The notes beneath the pieces are model-generated. The model was given only the letters and a program-made list of their open reading frames with translations, did no database searches and was not told the DNA's origin. The translations under genes and the position numbers were made by a program. Below are positions 14,938 to 24,348 of a stretch of 64,000 nucleotides of DNA, one piece after another (the first letter of the stretch is position 1; each line of letters begins with the position of its first letter). The stretch comes from CBDFHV01 sp965247705 (GTDB lineage Bacteria; Pseudomonadota; Alphaproteobacteria; Rhodospirillales; CAMCUA01): contig CBDFHV010000082.1 of NCBI GenBank assembly GCA_965247705.1, positions 166,832 through 230,831 on the forward strand. Direction: 5' to 3'.

Positions 14938-16014
14938 CGTCCCTATCCGGTTAAAACAGGATCGGCCCAAATGTTCTTGTTATGTTCACGTAGAGGATGT
15001 AGGCTGATCGCATTGTCTCGGGCTTTTGGAGGGCGGTGCGATGGGCAGGATGTTGGCGTTTCAAGAACGGCACGGATCGGAAGCGGCCTGCATCGAGGCG
15101 CTGGCCCGGCTGCGCTGGCCGCAGGGCTATGTCTGTGCCCGCTGCGGCGAACGGCGGAGCTACCGAATGACGGCGCGGCCCAGGATCTTCGAATGCGCCC
15201 GTTGCGGTCATCAGGAATCGGTGACGGCGGGGACGATCTTCCACCGCACCCGCACGCCGCTCCGCAAATGGTTCCTGGCGGCGTGGTGGATGGCGCGCGA
15301 CAAGCGTGGGGTCTCGGCCCTTTTGCTGTCCCGCGAGTTGGATCTGCGCTACGAGACAGCGTGGCTGATGGCTCATAAGCTGCGTCATGCCCTGACGGAG
15401 CGCTCGGAATTTCCGCTCGAGGGCTTGGTCGAGGTCGACGAGAGTTATTATGGCGGGCGCGGCAAGCCGGAGAGCCGGGGCCGGGGCCTTTCCAACCCGA
15501 ACAAGAGCCTGTTGGTGATGGCCGTCGAGAAGCGGCCGGTCGGGCCGGGCAAGGGCATCAAGGGAAGCGGCTTCGTCGCCGGCCGGGCGCGGCTCGCCAT
15601 CCTCCCGGCGGCCACCGCCCGCGAGCTGGGCGGCTTCGTGCGCGCCTCGGTCAGGCCCGGAAGCCGCCTCGCCAGCGACGCCTTCAAGGGGTACGCCGGA
15701 CTCCGCGACACCTATCGCCACCACCCCGTCGTGCAAGGCGAAGGCAAGAATGCCGAGCGCTTGATGCCGGTCGTCCATGTCCTGTTTTCCAACGTGAAGA
15801 CCTGGCTCAACGGCACCTATCACGGTGTCGGCGCCAAGCACCTGCCGCGCTATGCCCGGGAATGGAGCTACCGCTTCAACCGCCGCACACGCATCACCGA
15901 TCTGGCCGACTTCGTCCTCCGCCGCGCCATGGACCAACCCACCATCACCTACAAGGAGCTGGTCGACAGTCTTCAACCGCAGGGTGCGCTACCTGCTTTA
16001 ACCGGATAGGGACG
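14938..16014 (+). mobile_element. IS1595-family insertion sequence (1077 bp)
   Basis: Complete element. Terminal inverted repeats of 22 bp, one mismatch: CGTCCCTATCCGGTTAAAAC... at 14938-14959 and its complement at 15993-16014. Flanked by the exact 8-bp duplication TTGATGAA. One transposase gene fills it, and its TAG stop lies within the right repeat. Removal restores a 573-codon frame in the host gene, which proves the borders. The exact duplication and intact transposase point to a recent insertion. Confidence 0.92.
15041..16009 (+). CDS. IS1595-family (ISXO2-like) transposase
   Basis: A 322-residue DDE-type transposase. An N-terminal zinc ribbon has two Cys pairs (VCARCGERRSY and FECARCGHQES). 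The catalytic domain starts with EVDESYYGGRGKP near residue 137, and a later Asp stands in RLASDAFKGYAG. The C-terminus has EWSYRFNRR, typical of ISXO2-like enzymes. ATG 15041 is used, with GGAGG nine bases upstream; the frame opens earlier at a TTG (15026). It is intact and therefore probably able to move the element. Confidence 0.9.
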   Translation: MGRMLAFQERHGSEAACIEALARLRWPQGYVCARCGERRSYRMTARPRIFECARCGHQESVTAGTIFHRTRTPLRKWFLAAWWMARDKRGVSALLLSRELDLRYETAWLMAHKLRHALTERSEFPLEGLVEVDESYYGGRGKPESRGRGLSNPNKSLLVMAVEKRPVGPGKGIKGSGFVAGRARLAILPAATARELGGFVRASVRPGSRLASDAFKGYAGLRDTYRHHPVVQGEGKNAERLMPVVHVLFSNVKTWLNGTYHGVGAKHLPRYAREWSYRFNRRTRITDLADFVLRRAMDQPTITYKELVDSLQPQGALPALTG

Positions 16015-16022
16015 TTGATGAA
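16015..16022. repeat. 8-bp target-site duplication, right copy
   Basis: Second copy of TTGATGAA, matching 14930-14937. Confidence 0.9.
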
Positions 16023-17123
16023 TTCCTGGGCTTCGACGGTCAGGCCGACCCGGGCCTGCTCGAGAAATGCGTTGCCGGCGTTGTGGACCGGGCCCGTGTC
16101 GTCGCCATTGCGCGCCCGCAGCCTTGCGAACATGTCCTCGGCGAGCTTGAGGTCGGCCGCGACGGCCCGGCCCGGCAGGAATTCATCGAGCTCCCCAGCC
16201 GGTTCCAGCCGAAAGTAACGGGCGGCCCGGTCCAGGCCGGCGACGATCCGGTCGCAGCGCGGGTCGTCGGCCGGCAGCGGCATGGACCGAACCTCGGCCA
16301 GCGCGATCTCCCGCAAACGGATCCAGCGGTCGATGATTCTCGGGTGGCGGACAACGAACGGCACCAGGCCGATGCCGGAAGCGTTGCCGACACCCATGAA
16401 CCGCCGGATACCCGGGGCAAGGTCGGCGGCCCGCGGATTGCGAACCCGGGCGAGATGACAGGCGAGGTCGGCGCCGAACTCCCGCCACAGGTAGGCGGCG
16501 AGCATTTGAACCTGATACGGACCGCGCAAGGGATGTCCGATCTCCCGCAGGTGGCCGAAGTCGACCATGCCGTTGCGGCCATTGCCGCTGAACCCGGCGG
16601 TGCGGATGAGATAGCCGACCTGGTTGATCCGGTGCGGGTCCGGCTGGCGGCCCTCGGCGAGGCGCTCGACCACGTGGCCGAACAGCCGGGCGCTGCGATT
16701 GGCGCGGGACCAGGTGACAGTCATCGGCGCCGACCGGCCCCACACCACCTTTGGCACCTGCTCGAAGGAGAGCTGGAGATCGGCCTCGGAGGGCTCGCCG
16801 AGAAAGAGGGCCGCAGTGGCGTCCCACTTGGTGGCGATGATGCGGTCCTCTTGCTCGTCTTCTGGAATCGGCGTCGAGAAGACGACGAAGGTTAGTGGGG
16901 CGCCGGCCACCTCGGCCCGATAGACGATGCGGCCGCGGCCCTCGTCATCGAAGGTCTGTTCCGTCACCTTCAAACGGAAACCCACATGCGCGACGGCGCG
17001 AACGAAGCTGTGGCTGAAGCTGAACTTGGTTGGCCAGACCGCGCCCAGCCGCTCCAGTTCCATGACCTCGTCGGCGGAGCGCGGCGTTACCGCCCCCGGC
17101 GGGTTTTGCTGGCGAGGGCTCAC
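16015..17123 (-). pseudogene. unknown 572-residue protein, 5-prime part (IS-split)
   Basis: N-terminal portion (about 370 residues) of a protein I do not recognise, from GTG 17123, which overlaps the permease stop codon (GTGA). Segments include FSFSHSFVRAVAHVGFRLKV, an IVYRAEVAGAPLTFVVF strand pair, GRNGMVDFGHLREIGHPLRG and GVGNASGIGLVPFVVRHPRI. It has no signal peptide or clear catalytic motif. The frame ends at VEAQEFIN, where the IS1595 element sits, and runs a few residues into the IS. With the 3-prime part the intact gene had 573 codons. Its place between an ABC permease and a DUF3726-like gene suggests an enzyme of the same pathway. Confidence 0.8.
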
Positions 17124-17938
17124 ATGCCCCAGGAGCCGGAAGCCTCGTCGGCGGAGGCGGTGACCCGGTACCAGCGGCCGAGAAACCGCTCCGCCAGGGC
17201 GATCGAATAGAACAGCACGATGCCAAGAACGGTCAGCACCAGGACGCAGGCGAACACCAGCGGCGTGTCGAAGTTGCCGGTCGCGGTCAGCAGAAAGTAG
17301 CCGACGCCCGAGCGGCTGCCGACGAATTCGCCGACCATCGCCCCCACCACCGAAAGGGCAATCGCCACCTTGAACCCGGCCATCATGGTCGGCACCGAGG
17401 ACGGAAAGCGCACCTTGAGGAATATCTGAAGCTTCGAGGCCCCCATGGAACGCATGATGTTGAGCGTATCCGCGCTCACCGATCCAAGGCCGGTCACGGT
17501 GTTCACCACCACCGGAAAAAACGCGATCAGGAATGCCACGATGACCTTGGGCAGCATGCCGTAACCGAGCCCGACCAGAAGGAGCGGAGCGAGCGCCACC
17601 TTGGGCACCGCCTGGGACGCCACCAGGAGCGGATACAGGATACGTTCGAACACCCGCGAATAGACGATGGCGACGGCCAGCGGGACGCCAACGACAATGC
17701 TGAGTCCGAAGCCGGCCAGTGTTTCCCAGAGGGTCACCTGGGTGTGCTTGAGCAGGGACGCCCAGTGCTGGATCAGGGATGCGCCAATGTCCGTCGGCGC
17801 GGGTACCAGATAAATCGGCACGTCGAACAGGCGCACCCACGCCTGCCAAAGGGCGATAAACACGATCAAGGCCAGCACCGCCGCGCCGCTGTTGATAATT
17901 TCGCGGATCGCTCCCCACCAGTTATCGTCGCTTCTCAT
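17120..17938 (-). CDS. ABC transporter permease, NitT/TauT (SsuC) type
   Basis: A 272-residue inner-membrane permease with about six TM helices, including AAVLALIVFIALWQAWV at the start and LVFACVLVLTVLGIVLFYSI near the end. The cytoplasmic EAA-type loop reads NIMRSMGASKLQIFLKVRFP around residue 165. It is of the nitrate/taurine/sulfonate-type family and partners the ATPase at 17935, which it overlaps by four bases (ATGA). The binding protein of the set is the frameshifted gene at 20439. Substrate unknown; the family takes up small organic acids and heterocycles. Confidence 0.88.
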   Translation of the reverse strand: MRSDDNWWGAIREIINSGAAVLALIVFIALWQAWVRLFDVPIYLVPAPTDIGASLIQHWASLLKHTQVTLWETLAGFGLSIVVGVPLAVAIVYSRVFERILYPLLVASQAVPKVALAPLLLVGLGYGMLPKVIVAFLIAFFPVVVNTVTGLGSVSADTLNIMRSMGASKLQIFLKVRFPSSVPTMMAGFKVAIALSVVGAMVGEFVGSRSGVGYFLLTATGNFDTPLVFACVLVLTVLGIVLFYSIALAERFLGRWYRVTASADEASGSWGM

Positions 17939-18777
17939 TTCCGTCGTTCCTTGAGGACGCCCAACGATTCGAACAGTTGCCGAATGTGGCGTGTATAGCG
18001 GGAAAACTCCGGCTCTTCGCGCATGTCCAGGTGGCGGTCCTGGCCCAGCTCGATCGGTACGATTTCCGCGATGTGGCCTGGCCTGGGTGACATGACGACC
18101 ACGCGGCTCGATAGAAAGACGGCCTCGCTGATCGAGTGGGTAATGAAGACCACCGTTTTGCCTTCTTCCCGCGACAGTTGGTGAAAATCGAGACCCATCT
18201 GATCGCGGGTCAGGGCATCGAGCGCGCCGAAGGGCTCGTCCATCAACAGGATGTCGGGATCGTGGATCAGCGCCCGGCAGATGGAGGCCCGCTGGTTCAT
18301 GCCCCCGGAAAGCTCGTCGGGAAAGCGCTCGGCGAAGTCAGCGATGCCGACGCGATCGAGAAGCTCCATGGCGCGCGCCCGATAGTCGGACGCCTTACGG
18401 TGGCGGACTTCGATTTGCAGCATCACGTTCTGCAGGATCGTGCGCCATGGCAGCAGGTGATGCTGCTGAAACACGATGCCAAGTTCCGTCACTGGACCGC
18501 GAACCGGCTTCCCCATCACCGAAATAGCCCCTTCGTTCGTGGGCAGAAGTCCGGCGATCATGTTGAGCAGCGTGCTCTTGCCGCAGCCGCTGGGGCCGAC
18601 AATGGACAGAAACTCGCGGGCCGCGATCTCGAGGGAGACCCCGTCGACCGCATGAACGGACTGGGTCTTGGAAACGAAGTGCTTGGAAACGTTGGTCAGC
18701 GAAACGGCCGGCGCCTGGGCCGGCATCCGTGCCAAAGCCTCGGCATCGCCACTGTGGCCGGGGCTCGGGCGCGTCAT
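17935..18777 (-). CDS. ABC transporter ATPase, NitT/TauT (SsuB) type
   Basis: A 280-residue ATPase: Walker A IVGPSGCGKSTLLNMIAG near residue 59, Q-loop IVFQQHHLLPWRT, signature ELSGGMNQRA (usually LSGGMKQR), Walker B ILLMDEPFGALDALTR, and switch His in VVFITHSISEAVF. It energises the permease encoded just downstream. It starts eight bases after the stop of the TPP-enzyme gene, so all are in one operon. Confidence 0.9.
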   Translation of the reverse strand: MTRPSPGHSGDAEALARMPAQAPAVSLTNVSKHFVSKTQSVHAVDGVSLEIAAREFLSIVGPSGCGKSTLLNMIAGLLPTNEGAISVMGKPVRGPVTELGIVFQQHHLLPWRTILQNVMLQIEVRHRKASDYRARAMELLDRVGIADFAERFPDELSGGMNQRASICRALIHDPDILLMDEPFGALDALTRDQMGLDFHQLSREEGKTVVFITHSISEAVFLSSRVVVMSPRPGHIAEIVPIELGQDRHLDMREEPEFSRYTRHIRQLFESLGVLKERRK

Positions 18778-18784
18778 CGGGGCA

Positions 18785-20428
18785 CTAGTCGTCGTCGGCC
18801 CAGGGACTGAGGCGGTCGCGGCTCATCGCGATGTCGATGACCGCCGGGCGGCCGGCGGCGAGGGCGGCCTGAAACGCGTCGGCGAACGCCGCGTTCTGGG
18901 TCACCCGGAAGCCGGCGGCGCCCAAGGCCGTGGCCACCCCGGCGAAGTCGATGGCGCCGAGGTCGGTCGCCACGTGCCGTCCCGGAAACACCCGCTTCTG
19001 GTGGCCGCGGATGGTGCCGTAATTGTTGTTGTTGAAGACGAGGGCCACCAGGCCGCCCAGATTCAGACGCACGGCGGTTTCCAGCTCGCTCATGGTCATC
19101 GCGAAGCCGCCGTCCCCGGCGAAGGCCACGGCCGGCGAGTCGGGCCGGGCCAGCTTGGCGGCGATCGCCGCCGGCAGGGCATAGCCCATGCCGCCGGCCG
19201 TCGGTCCATAGAAAGTGCGCGGCCGGTTCCAGCGGTAATAGCGCATCAGCCAACCGCCGAACGTGCCGGCGTCGCAACTGGTGCTGGCGTCATCCCCGAG
19301 CAGGCGGAGGATGTCGTGATAGATACCTTCCAGATCGATCGCCCCGTCCTGGTGACCGGTGCGACCGCTTCGCGGCGTGGTCCGGGCCTCGAAATGGGCG
19401 CGCCATGCGGCGACCTCGGCCTTGCGGGCCTCCGTGGGCGCTTTGTCTATTGCATCGCCGAGCGCCGTCAGCGCCTCGCCGGCGTCGGCGACGATGGCAA
19501 GATCCGCCCCCGCCCAGCCGCCGCCCGTGTCCTCCGGCGACGGATCGATGTGCAGCAGCCGCTGTCCCGGCGCTGGCCAGGAATAGCTCTTGGTGGTGAA
19601 CTCGCCGAGCCGGGTGCCGATGGCGATGATCAGATCCGACTTCGTCAGCGGCTCGATCAGGTCGGGCGCCATGAAAGGGAGGCCGCCCAGATAAAGCGGG
19701 TGCTTGTTGGGAAAGGCGTCGAAACGCCGCCAGCCCGTGTAGACCGGCGCCCCCAGGCGTTCGGCGAAGCGGACCAGCGCGTCCGTCGCCTCGGCGCGCA
19801 GTACCCCGCCGCCAGCGACGATGCAGGGCCGTTTCGCATCGGCGATCATTGCCGCGGCGGCGGCAAGGCCGGCGGCCGACGGCGCCGGTGCGAGGACGTC
19901 TCCCACTCGCCAGGTCGATGGGGCGGCGTCCGGGTCCCGGTCGATGTCCTCGGGCAGGCTGATGACCACCGGCCCGGGCCGGCCGGCATTGGCGATGTGG
20001 AACGCCTTGTCCACCAGTTCCGCGGCGCGGTCGGCGCGGTTGATCTCGACCGCCCACTTCGCCATCGGGCGCGCCACCGCCACCACATCGGTCTCCTGGA
20101 ACCCCTCCCGGTGTCGAACCCGGGTCGGCACCTGGCCGACCACCGCCACCAGCGGGGTCGAGTCCTGTTGCGCCGTATGCAGGGCGATCGACATGTGGGT
20201 CAGGCCCGGCCCGCGGGTGACCATGCAGACGCCCGTCCTGCCGGTGGCCTTGGCGTAAGCCTCGGCCAAGATCCCGGCGCCCTCCTCATGGCGGGTCGGG
20301 ATCAGAAGCGGCCGGTCCGACTCGTAGAATGCGTCCATGGCGGCGAGAAAACTCTCGCCGGGGAGGCAGAACACGTGGTCGATCCGGCGCGCCCTGATAG
20401 CCGCGTAGATCGCCTTTGCGACGGTCAT
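18785..20428 (-). CDS. thiamine-pyrophosphate-dependent enzyme (acetolactate-synthase-like)
   Basis: A 547-residue enzyme with the three-domain TPP fold. The N-terminal PYR domain has the catalytic-type Glu in TRHEEGAGILAEAYAKATG. The central domain starts around residue 190. The C-terminal PP domain has the TPP/Mg motif GDGGFAMTMSELETAVRLNL ending with NNNNYG. Relatives include acetolactate synthase, oxalyl-CoA, sulfopyruvate and benzoylformate decarboxylases. No regulatory small subunit gene is near, so a catabolic 2-oxoacid decarboxylase or ligase fits better than branched-chain synthesis (inference). It lies between the binding-protein and ATPase genes of an ABC importer. Confidence 0.82.
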   Translation of the reverse strand: MTVAKAIYAAIRARRIDHVFCLPGESFLAAMDAFYESDRPLLIPTRHEEGAGILAEAYAKATGRTGVCMVTRGPGLTHMSIALHTAQQDSTPLVAVVGQVPTRVRHREGFQETDVVAVARPMAKWAVEINRADRAAELVDKAFHIANAGRPGPVVISLPEDIDRDPDAAPSTWRVGDVLAPAPSAAGLAAAAAMIADAKRPCIVAGGGVLRAEATDALVRFAERLGAPVYTGWRRFDAFPNKHPLYLGGLPFMAPDLIEPLTKSDLIIAIGTRLGEFTTKSYSWPAPGQRLLHIDPSPEDTGGGWAGADLAIVADAGEALTALGDAIDKAPTEARKAEVAAWRAHFEARTTPRSGRTGHQDGAIDLEGIYHDILRLLGDDASTSCDAGTFGGWLMRYYRWNRPRTFYGPTAGGMGYALPAAIAAKLARPDSPAVAFAGDGGFAMTMSELETAVRLNLGGLVALVFNNNNYGTIRGHQKRVFPGRHVATDLGAIDFAGVATALGAAGFRVTQNAAFADAFQAALAAGRPAVIDIAMSRDRLSPWADDD

Positions 20429-20438
20429 GCGTCTGCCG

Positions 20439-21436
20439 CTACTGGGGAACGAACTGATTGGTGTAGTAGGTGGACGGCGCCTTGGTTTTGACGTCGGCGT
20501 GTTTCTTGAGGATGCCGAGCATGGTCACCCAATCTTCCTCCGCCGTCCAGCCGATAGGCTTTCCCGCGGTGTGCGGCGCGTGGAGTTGCTCTTCGAGGGT
20601 GATCTTCAGGCCCTGGCGGAGCAAATCGGCGCTGACGTCGGGGAACAGTTTCAGGCCGGCCTGAACCGAAGCCTCGGGGTCCTTCTCGGCGTCCTGCCAA
20701 CCCTTCAGCGACGCGGCGACGAACTTGCCGACCATGTCCCCTTTGTTCTTGATCGTGTCATGGGTGGCGATCAGGCCGGTGCCGTGGACGATAACGCCAT
20801 AGTCGGAGAGGGGCTTGTACATGACGTTAGGCTTGACGGCCCGCACGCGAATGAAGTCCCCGTGGCAAAGCCGGTGAGGAAACCGTTGGGCGTCTTCAGG
20901 AGCAACGGCACGCGCGCATTGAAATCGACGATCTGCAGATCGAGGTCCTCGAGGGTCATGCCGACCGTGGCGAACACCGCCGGCAGGATGGTGAGCTCCG
21001 ACGATCCGGGGCTTGTCACCAACGGCTTGCCGCGCATTTTCCTGAGGTCGCCATCGAAACCCGACTCGGGGTGGTAGATAAATCCCTGGGTCCCCGTCTG
21101 GGTATAGACGGAGATGAGCTTGACCGGGATTCCTTGGGCGGAAACGCCGCGCACCCTGGTCGAGGAATCGGCCAGTCCAAGGGTGTCGTTGCCGGCGGCC
21201 ACCGTCTGGATCGTCGTCGCCGATCCCTGGCCCTGCTCGATCTTCACGTTGAGGCCCGCGGCCTTGTAGTAGCCCCGCTCCAGCGCCAAGGCGAAGGGCG
21301 TCACGTAGCCATTGAAGCGATAATCGGTGCGCAGGACCACATCGGTCATGCTCTGGGCGACGGCCGCCACGGGCACGGCGGTAAATGCGGCGGCCAGAAC
21401 CAAGCCTTTCAGCGTTACGAAGCGCTTGCCTCTCAT
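20439..21436 (-). pseudogene. NMT1/TauA-type substrate-binding protein with one frameshift
   Basis: Periplasmic binding protein of the NitT/TauT type. ATG 21436 with GGGGAGG upstream; signal peptide with core LVLAAAFTAVPVAAVAQS. The first frame gives TDYRFNGYVTPFALALERGY and runs to GFLTGFATG; the family-like continuation FIRVRAVKPNVMYKPLSDYG lies in another frame that ends at 20439 with YYTNQFVPQ. The shift falls at the C4 run at 20858-20861 (G4 on the coding strand); a fifth G would read ATGDFIRVRA and restore about 332 residues. This is either a one-base deletion or a homopolymer sequencing error. It is the first gene of the operon feeding the ABC permease and ATPase. Confidence 0.8.
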
Positions 21437-21571
21437 CTCGAATCCTCCCCTGTTGAACTGTCATACGCCGTCGGATCAGCGACGGATTTCCAACCGCCTG
21501 ACAATGAGCGATCCCGTTTGATTAGCAAACGTGGTGTCACTGAAAAATCGTCGCGACGTCCCAATCATCGA

Positions 21572-23317
21572 CTACTGTGGCACCGGGTGTCGTTTGGACA
21601 GACGACGGCGTAAAGCATCGGTTTGCCGTTGATCGATCCGGTGGTTGTCGAGGATCACGCCGTAGTGTTCCTGCGCGCCCTCGACGCTGACCTTGCCGGC
21701 CCGCACGTCGGCCAGCACCCGCGCCGGGTGCCGCTGGAGAGGGTCGCCGTAGCCGGCGCCGCCGGGGCTTTCCACCCGGATCGTCGTCCCCGGTTTCACC
21801 GAGAGCTCGGAGAACACGCTGGCCAGGCCACTCTCCCGTTCCTGCCCCGGGTTCAGCATGAAACATCCCGACCGGCCCGGGCCGCCGCGGAACAATCCCA
21901 GGGGCGGAAGTTTCTGCCGCATCCCCCGCCCCGACACCATGGCTTCGGTGCCCCACATCGCCACGTCGGTCCGCAGCGCGAGGCCGCCGCGCAAATTTCC
22001 CGCTCCCCCGGAATCCGGGATCAGTTCGCAGCGGTGGACGATGAGGGGGAACTCCTGCTCCGTGGATTCAGCCGGCGTGCTGCTGGCCGTGGTGGCATGA
22101 ACGCGGACGGCGTCCTTGCCGTCGTGATCGAACAGGGCGCCCGAACCTCCGGCGTAGATTTCGTAATCGACGAAGTACTCTCCGCGGCGGCCGTCGACTC
22201 CACTGTAGATCACCCCCTGGCGCGGCCCGCACCCGGCCATGATGCGCTGGGGCACCGCCTTGGCCAAGGCCCCGTGCAAGAGGTCGCCGAGGACATTGGT
22301 GGTCGGCGAGCGGTCGCCCACCGCGGCCGGCGGTTGGCAGTTGAGCACGCTGCCCGGCGGCACCGTCACCTGGATGGCGCGGAAGTATCCGGCGTTTGGC
22401 GGCAGGGTGGGGTCGGCCACCACCTTCACCACATGATAGACGCTGGCCTGGGTAGCATTGAGGACGCAGTTGCGCGCCCCGGCTACCTGGGGATCGGTGC
22501 CGGCGAAATCGAACTCGATGCTGTCGCCGTCGATGCTCACCGTTACCTTGAGGCGGACATTCGTCTCCTGGATGCCGTCATGATCGAGGAAGATTTCATT
22601 CTCGTATCGTCCGTCCGGCATCTTGGCGATCTCGGCCCGGGTCCGCGCCTCCGAATAATCGAGCATGGCCTCGGTCGCGGCCAGGGCCAAGGGCGTGCCG
22701 AAGCGCGCGAACGTCTCCTCGACCCGGCGGACGCCAAGGGCGTTGGCGGCCAGTTGGGCCTTGATGTCGCCGGTGCGCTCGCGGGGCGTGCGCGAGTTGA
22801 GGAGAACGATGTCCAGCATGTCCTGGCGCAGCGCGCCCCGTTCCATGAGCCGGACCGGCGGGATACGCAGACCTTCCTGAAAGATGCTGGTGCAGTCGGC
22901 GCTCTCGCTGCCGGCCACCCGGCCGCCGACGTCGGAGTGATGGGCCAGGCTGGCGACGAATGCGACCAATCGGCCGTCGGCGAATACCGGGCTCATCACC
23001 GTGAGGTCGGGCAAGTGGGAGCCCCCGCCCACGTACGGGTCGTTGGTCAGGAACACATCGCCGGGCTTCAATTCCTGCAACGGAAATCGCCGGGACAGGT
23101 TCTCCACCATGCCCAGCATGGAACCGAAATGAATAGCCGAGGACGTGCCGAGGGACAGGGCATTGCCGCCGGCATCGAAGGTGGCGGTCGAGCAGTCCCG
23201 CCGTTCCTTGATGTTGGGCGAATAGGCGGTCTTCACCAGGGTCGCCAGCATCTCCTCGGCGGTCGCATGGAACCGGTGGGCGATGACCTCGGTGGTGAGA
23301 GGATCGAGCGCCTTCAT
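21572..23317 (-). CDS. hydantoinase B/oxoprolinase family protein (HyuB type)
   Basis: A 581-residue HyuB-type subunit. With a HyuA partner such proteins perform ATP-dependent opening of hydantoins or 5-oxoproline; close relatives are subunits of acetone and acetophenone carboxylases (family knowledge). Landmarks: VKTAYSPNIKERRDCSTATF, GDVFLTNDPYVGGGSHLPDL, HHSDVGGRVAGS, and VESPGGAGYGDPLQR near the end. ATG 23317 is the family start. It is a clear paralogue of the HyuB at 26405, and both lie in one operon with a single HyuA; the aminotransferase gene stands between. It is the last gene of that operon. Confidence 0.88.
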   Translation of the reverse strand: MKALDPLTTEVIAHRFHATAEEMLATLVKTAYSPNIKERRDCSTATFDAGGNALSLGTSSAIHFGSMLGMVENLSRRFPLQELKPGDVFLTNDPYVGGGSHLPDLTVMSPVFADGRLVAFVASLAHHSDVGGRVAGSESADCTSIFQEGLRIPPVRLMERGALRQDMLDIVLLNSRTPRERTGDIKAQLAANALGVRRVEETFARFGTPLALAATEAMLDYSEARTRAEIAKMPDGRYENEIFLDHDGIQETNVRLKVTVSIDGDSIEFDFAGTDPQVAGARNCVLNATQASVYHVVKVVADPTLPPNAGYFRAIQVTVPPGSVLNCQPPAAVGDRSPTTNVLGDLLHGALAKAVPQRIMAGCGPRQGVIYSGVDGRRGEYFVDYEIYAGGSGALFDHDGKDAVRVHATTASSTPAESTEQEFPLIVHRCELIPDSGGAGNLRGGLALRTDVAMWGTEAMVSGRGMRQKLPPLGLFRGGPGRSGCFMLNPGQERESGLASVFSELSVKPGTTIRVESPGGAGYGDPLQRHPARVLADVRAGKVSVEGAQEHYGVILDNHRIDQRQTDALRRRLSKRHPVPQ

Positions 23318-23340
23318 GCCTGTCCCCCGCTCTGGCGCGT

Positions 23341-24282
23341 TCAGTAGACGGGAGTCAGCACCTCGGCGTAGTCCGGGTCCTTGCCGCGGGCGGCGCGGAA
23401 AAATACTTCCTGAAGCTGCCGGGTGATCGGACCCGGCCGCCCCTCGCCGACCGGCACGTGATCGACGGAGATCACCGGAGTGACTTCCTCGGCCGACCCG
23501 CAGATGAAGACTTCCTCGGCCACGTAAAGCTCGGTGCGGTCCACGTCCCGCTGCTGGGCCGGCCGGTTCCGGTGCTTGACGAACAGGTCGATCAAGGTGG
23601 CTCGCGTGATGCCCTCGAGGATCCCCGACGTCACCGATGGCGTGACCAATTCGCCGTCGCGGACCAGCATGACGTTGGCCCCCGGCGCCTCGGCGAGCTT
23701 GCCGTCGCGGGTCAGGATAAGCGCGTCGTCGTACCCGTTGACCTTTGCCTCGACGCCGGCAAGCCGGCTGTTCTGGTAGTTGGAACCGGCCTTGACCCGG
23801 GCCGGCATGGAATCGTCGTTGATGCGCCGCCAACTGCTGACGCCCACATTGATGCCGTTTTCCATGGCCGCGTCATGGGGGCGCGGACCGCCGGCTATCC
23901 AGGCCCCGAATTCGATATCCTCGGGAAGATATTTTTTGAGGTCCCCGGCACCGCCATCGCCGAAGTAGGTCACAAGGCGCATGTGCACGTCCTCGCGGAA
24001 TTCGTTGGTCCGCGCCCAATCGAGCACCGCTTGGCGGTATTCGTCGAGGGTATAGGGGGGCGTGATTCGCATGGTCCGCATATTGTCGAACAAGCGCTTC
24101 AGATGCTGGTCCAGCTTCCATACGAACAGGTTGCCCGTGTCCTCGTTCCAATAGGCTCGCAAGCCCTCGTAAACATTGGCCCCCCGCATGGCCGTGGACG
24201 TGAACACGCTCACCTTGGCGTCTTCCGGCGCCACCATCTGGCCGTTCATCCACACCTGATAGTGCTTGTATTTCGTCGCCAT
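23341..24282 (-). CDS. class IV aminotransferase (branched-chain aminotransferase-like)
   Basis: A 313-residue PLP enzyme of fold type IV. The N-terminus reads HYQVWMNGQMVAPEDAKVSV and GANVYEGLRAYW; the PLP Lys is in MPARVKAGSNYQNSRLAGVE near residue 163; then LAEAPGANVMLV, and SGILEGITRATLIDL for the phosphate site. The family moves amino groups between branched-chain or other amino acids and 2-oxoglutarate. Placement between a HyuB and a HyuA gene suggests it deaminates the amino acid freed by ring opening rather than serving biosynthesis (inference). Confidence 0.85.
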   Translation of the reverse strand: MATKYKHYQVWMNGQMVAPEDAKVSVFTSTAMRGANVYEGLRAYWNEDTGNLFVWKLDQHLKRLFDNMRTMRITPPYTLDEYRQAVLDWARTNEFREDVHMRLVTYFGDGGAGDLKKYLPEDIEFGAWIAGGPRPHDAAMENGINVGVSSWRRINDDSMPARVKAGSNYQNSRLAGVEAKVNGYDDALILTRDGKLAEAPGANVMLVRDGELVTPSVTSGILEGITRATLIDLFVKHRNRPAQQRDVDRTELYVAEEVFICGSAEEVTPVISVDHVPVGEGRPGPITRQLQEVFFRAARGKDPDYAEVLTPVY

Positions 24283-24348
24283 TCCGTCCCCCTTCGGTTT
24301 CGACCCACCGATTTCCTTGAAGGGCCGCCCGCGCGCCCGACGTTTGTG

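Noticed and set aside
18668..20491. 607-codon open frame on the plus strand
   Set aside because: Antisense of the TPP-dependent enzyme, whose motifs are unmistakable.
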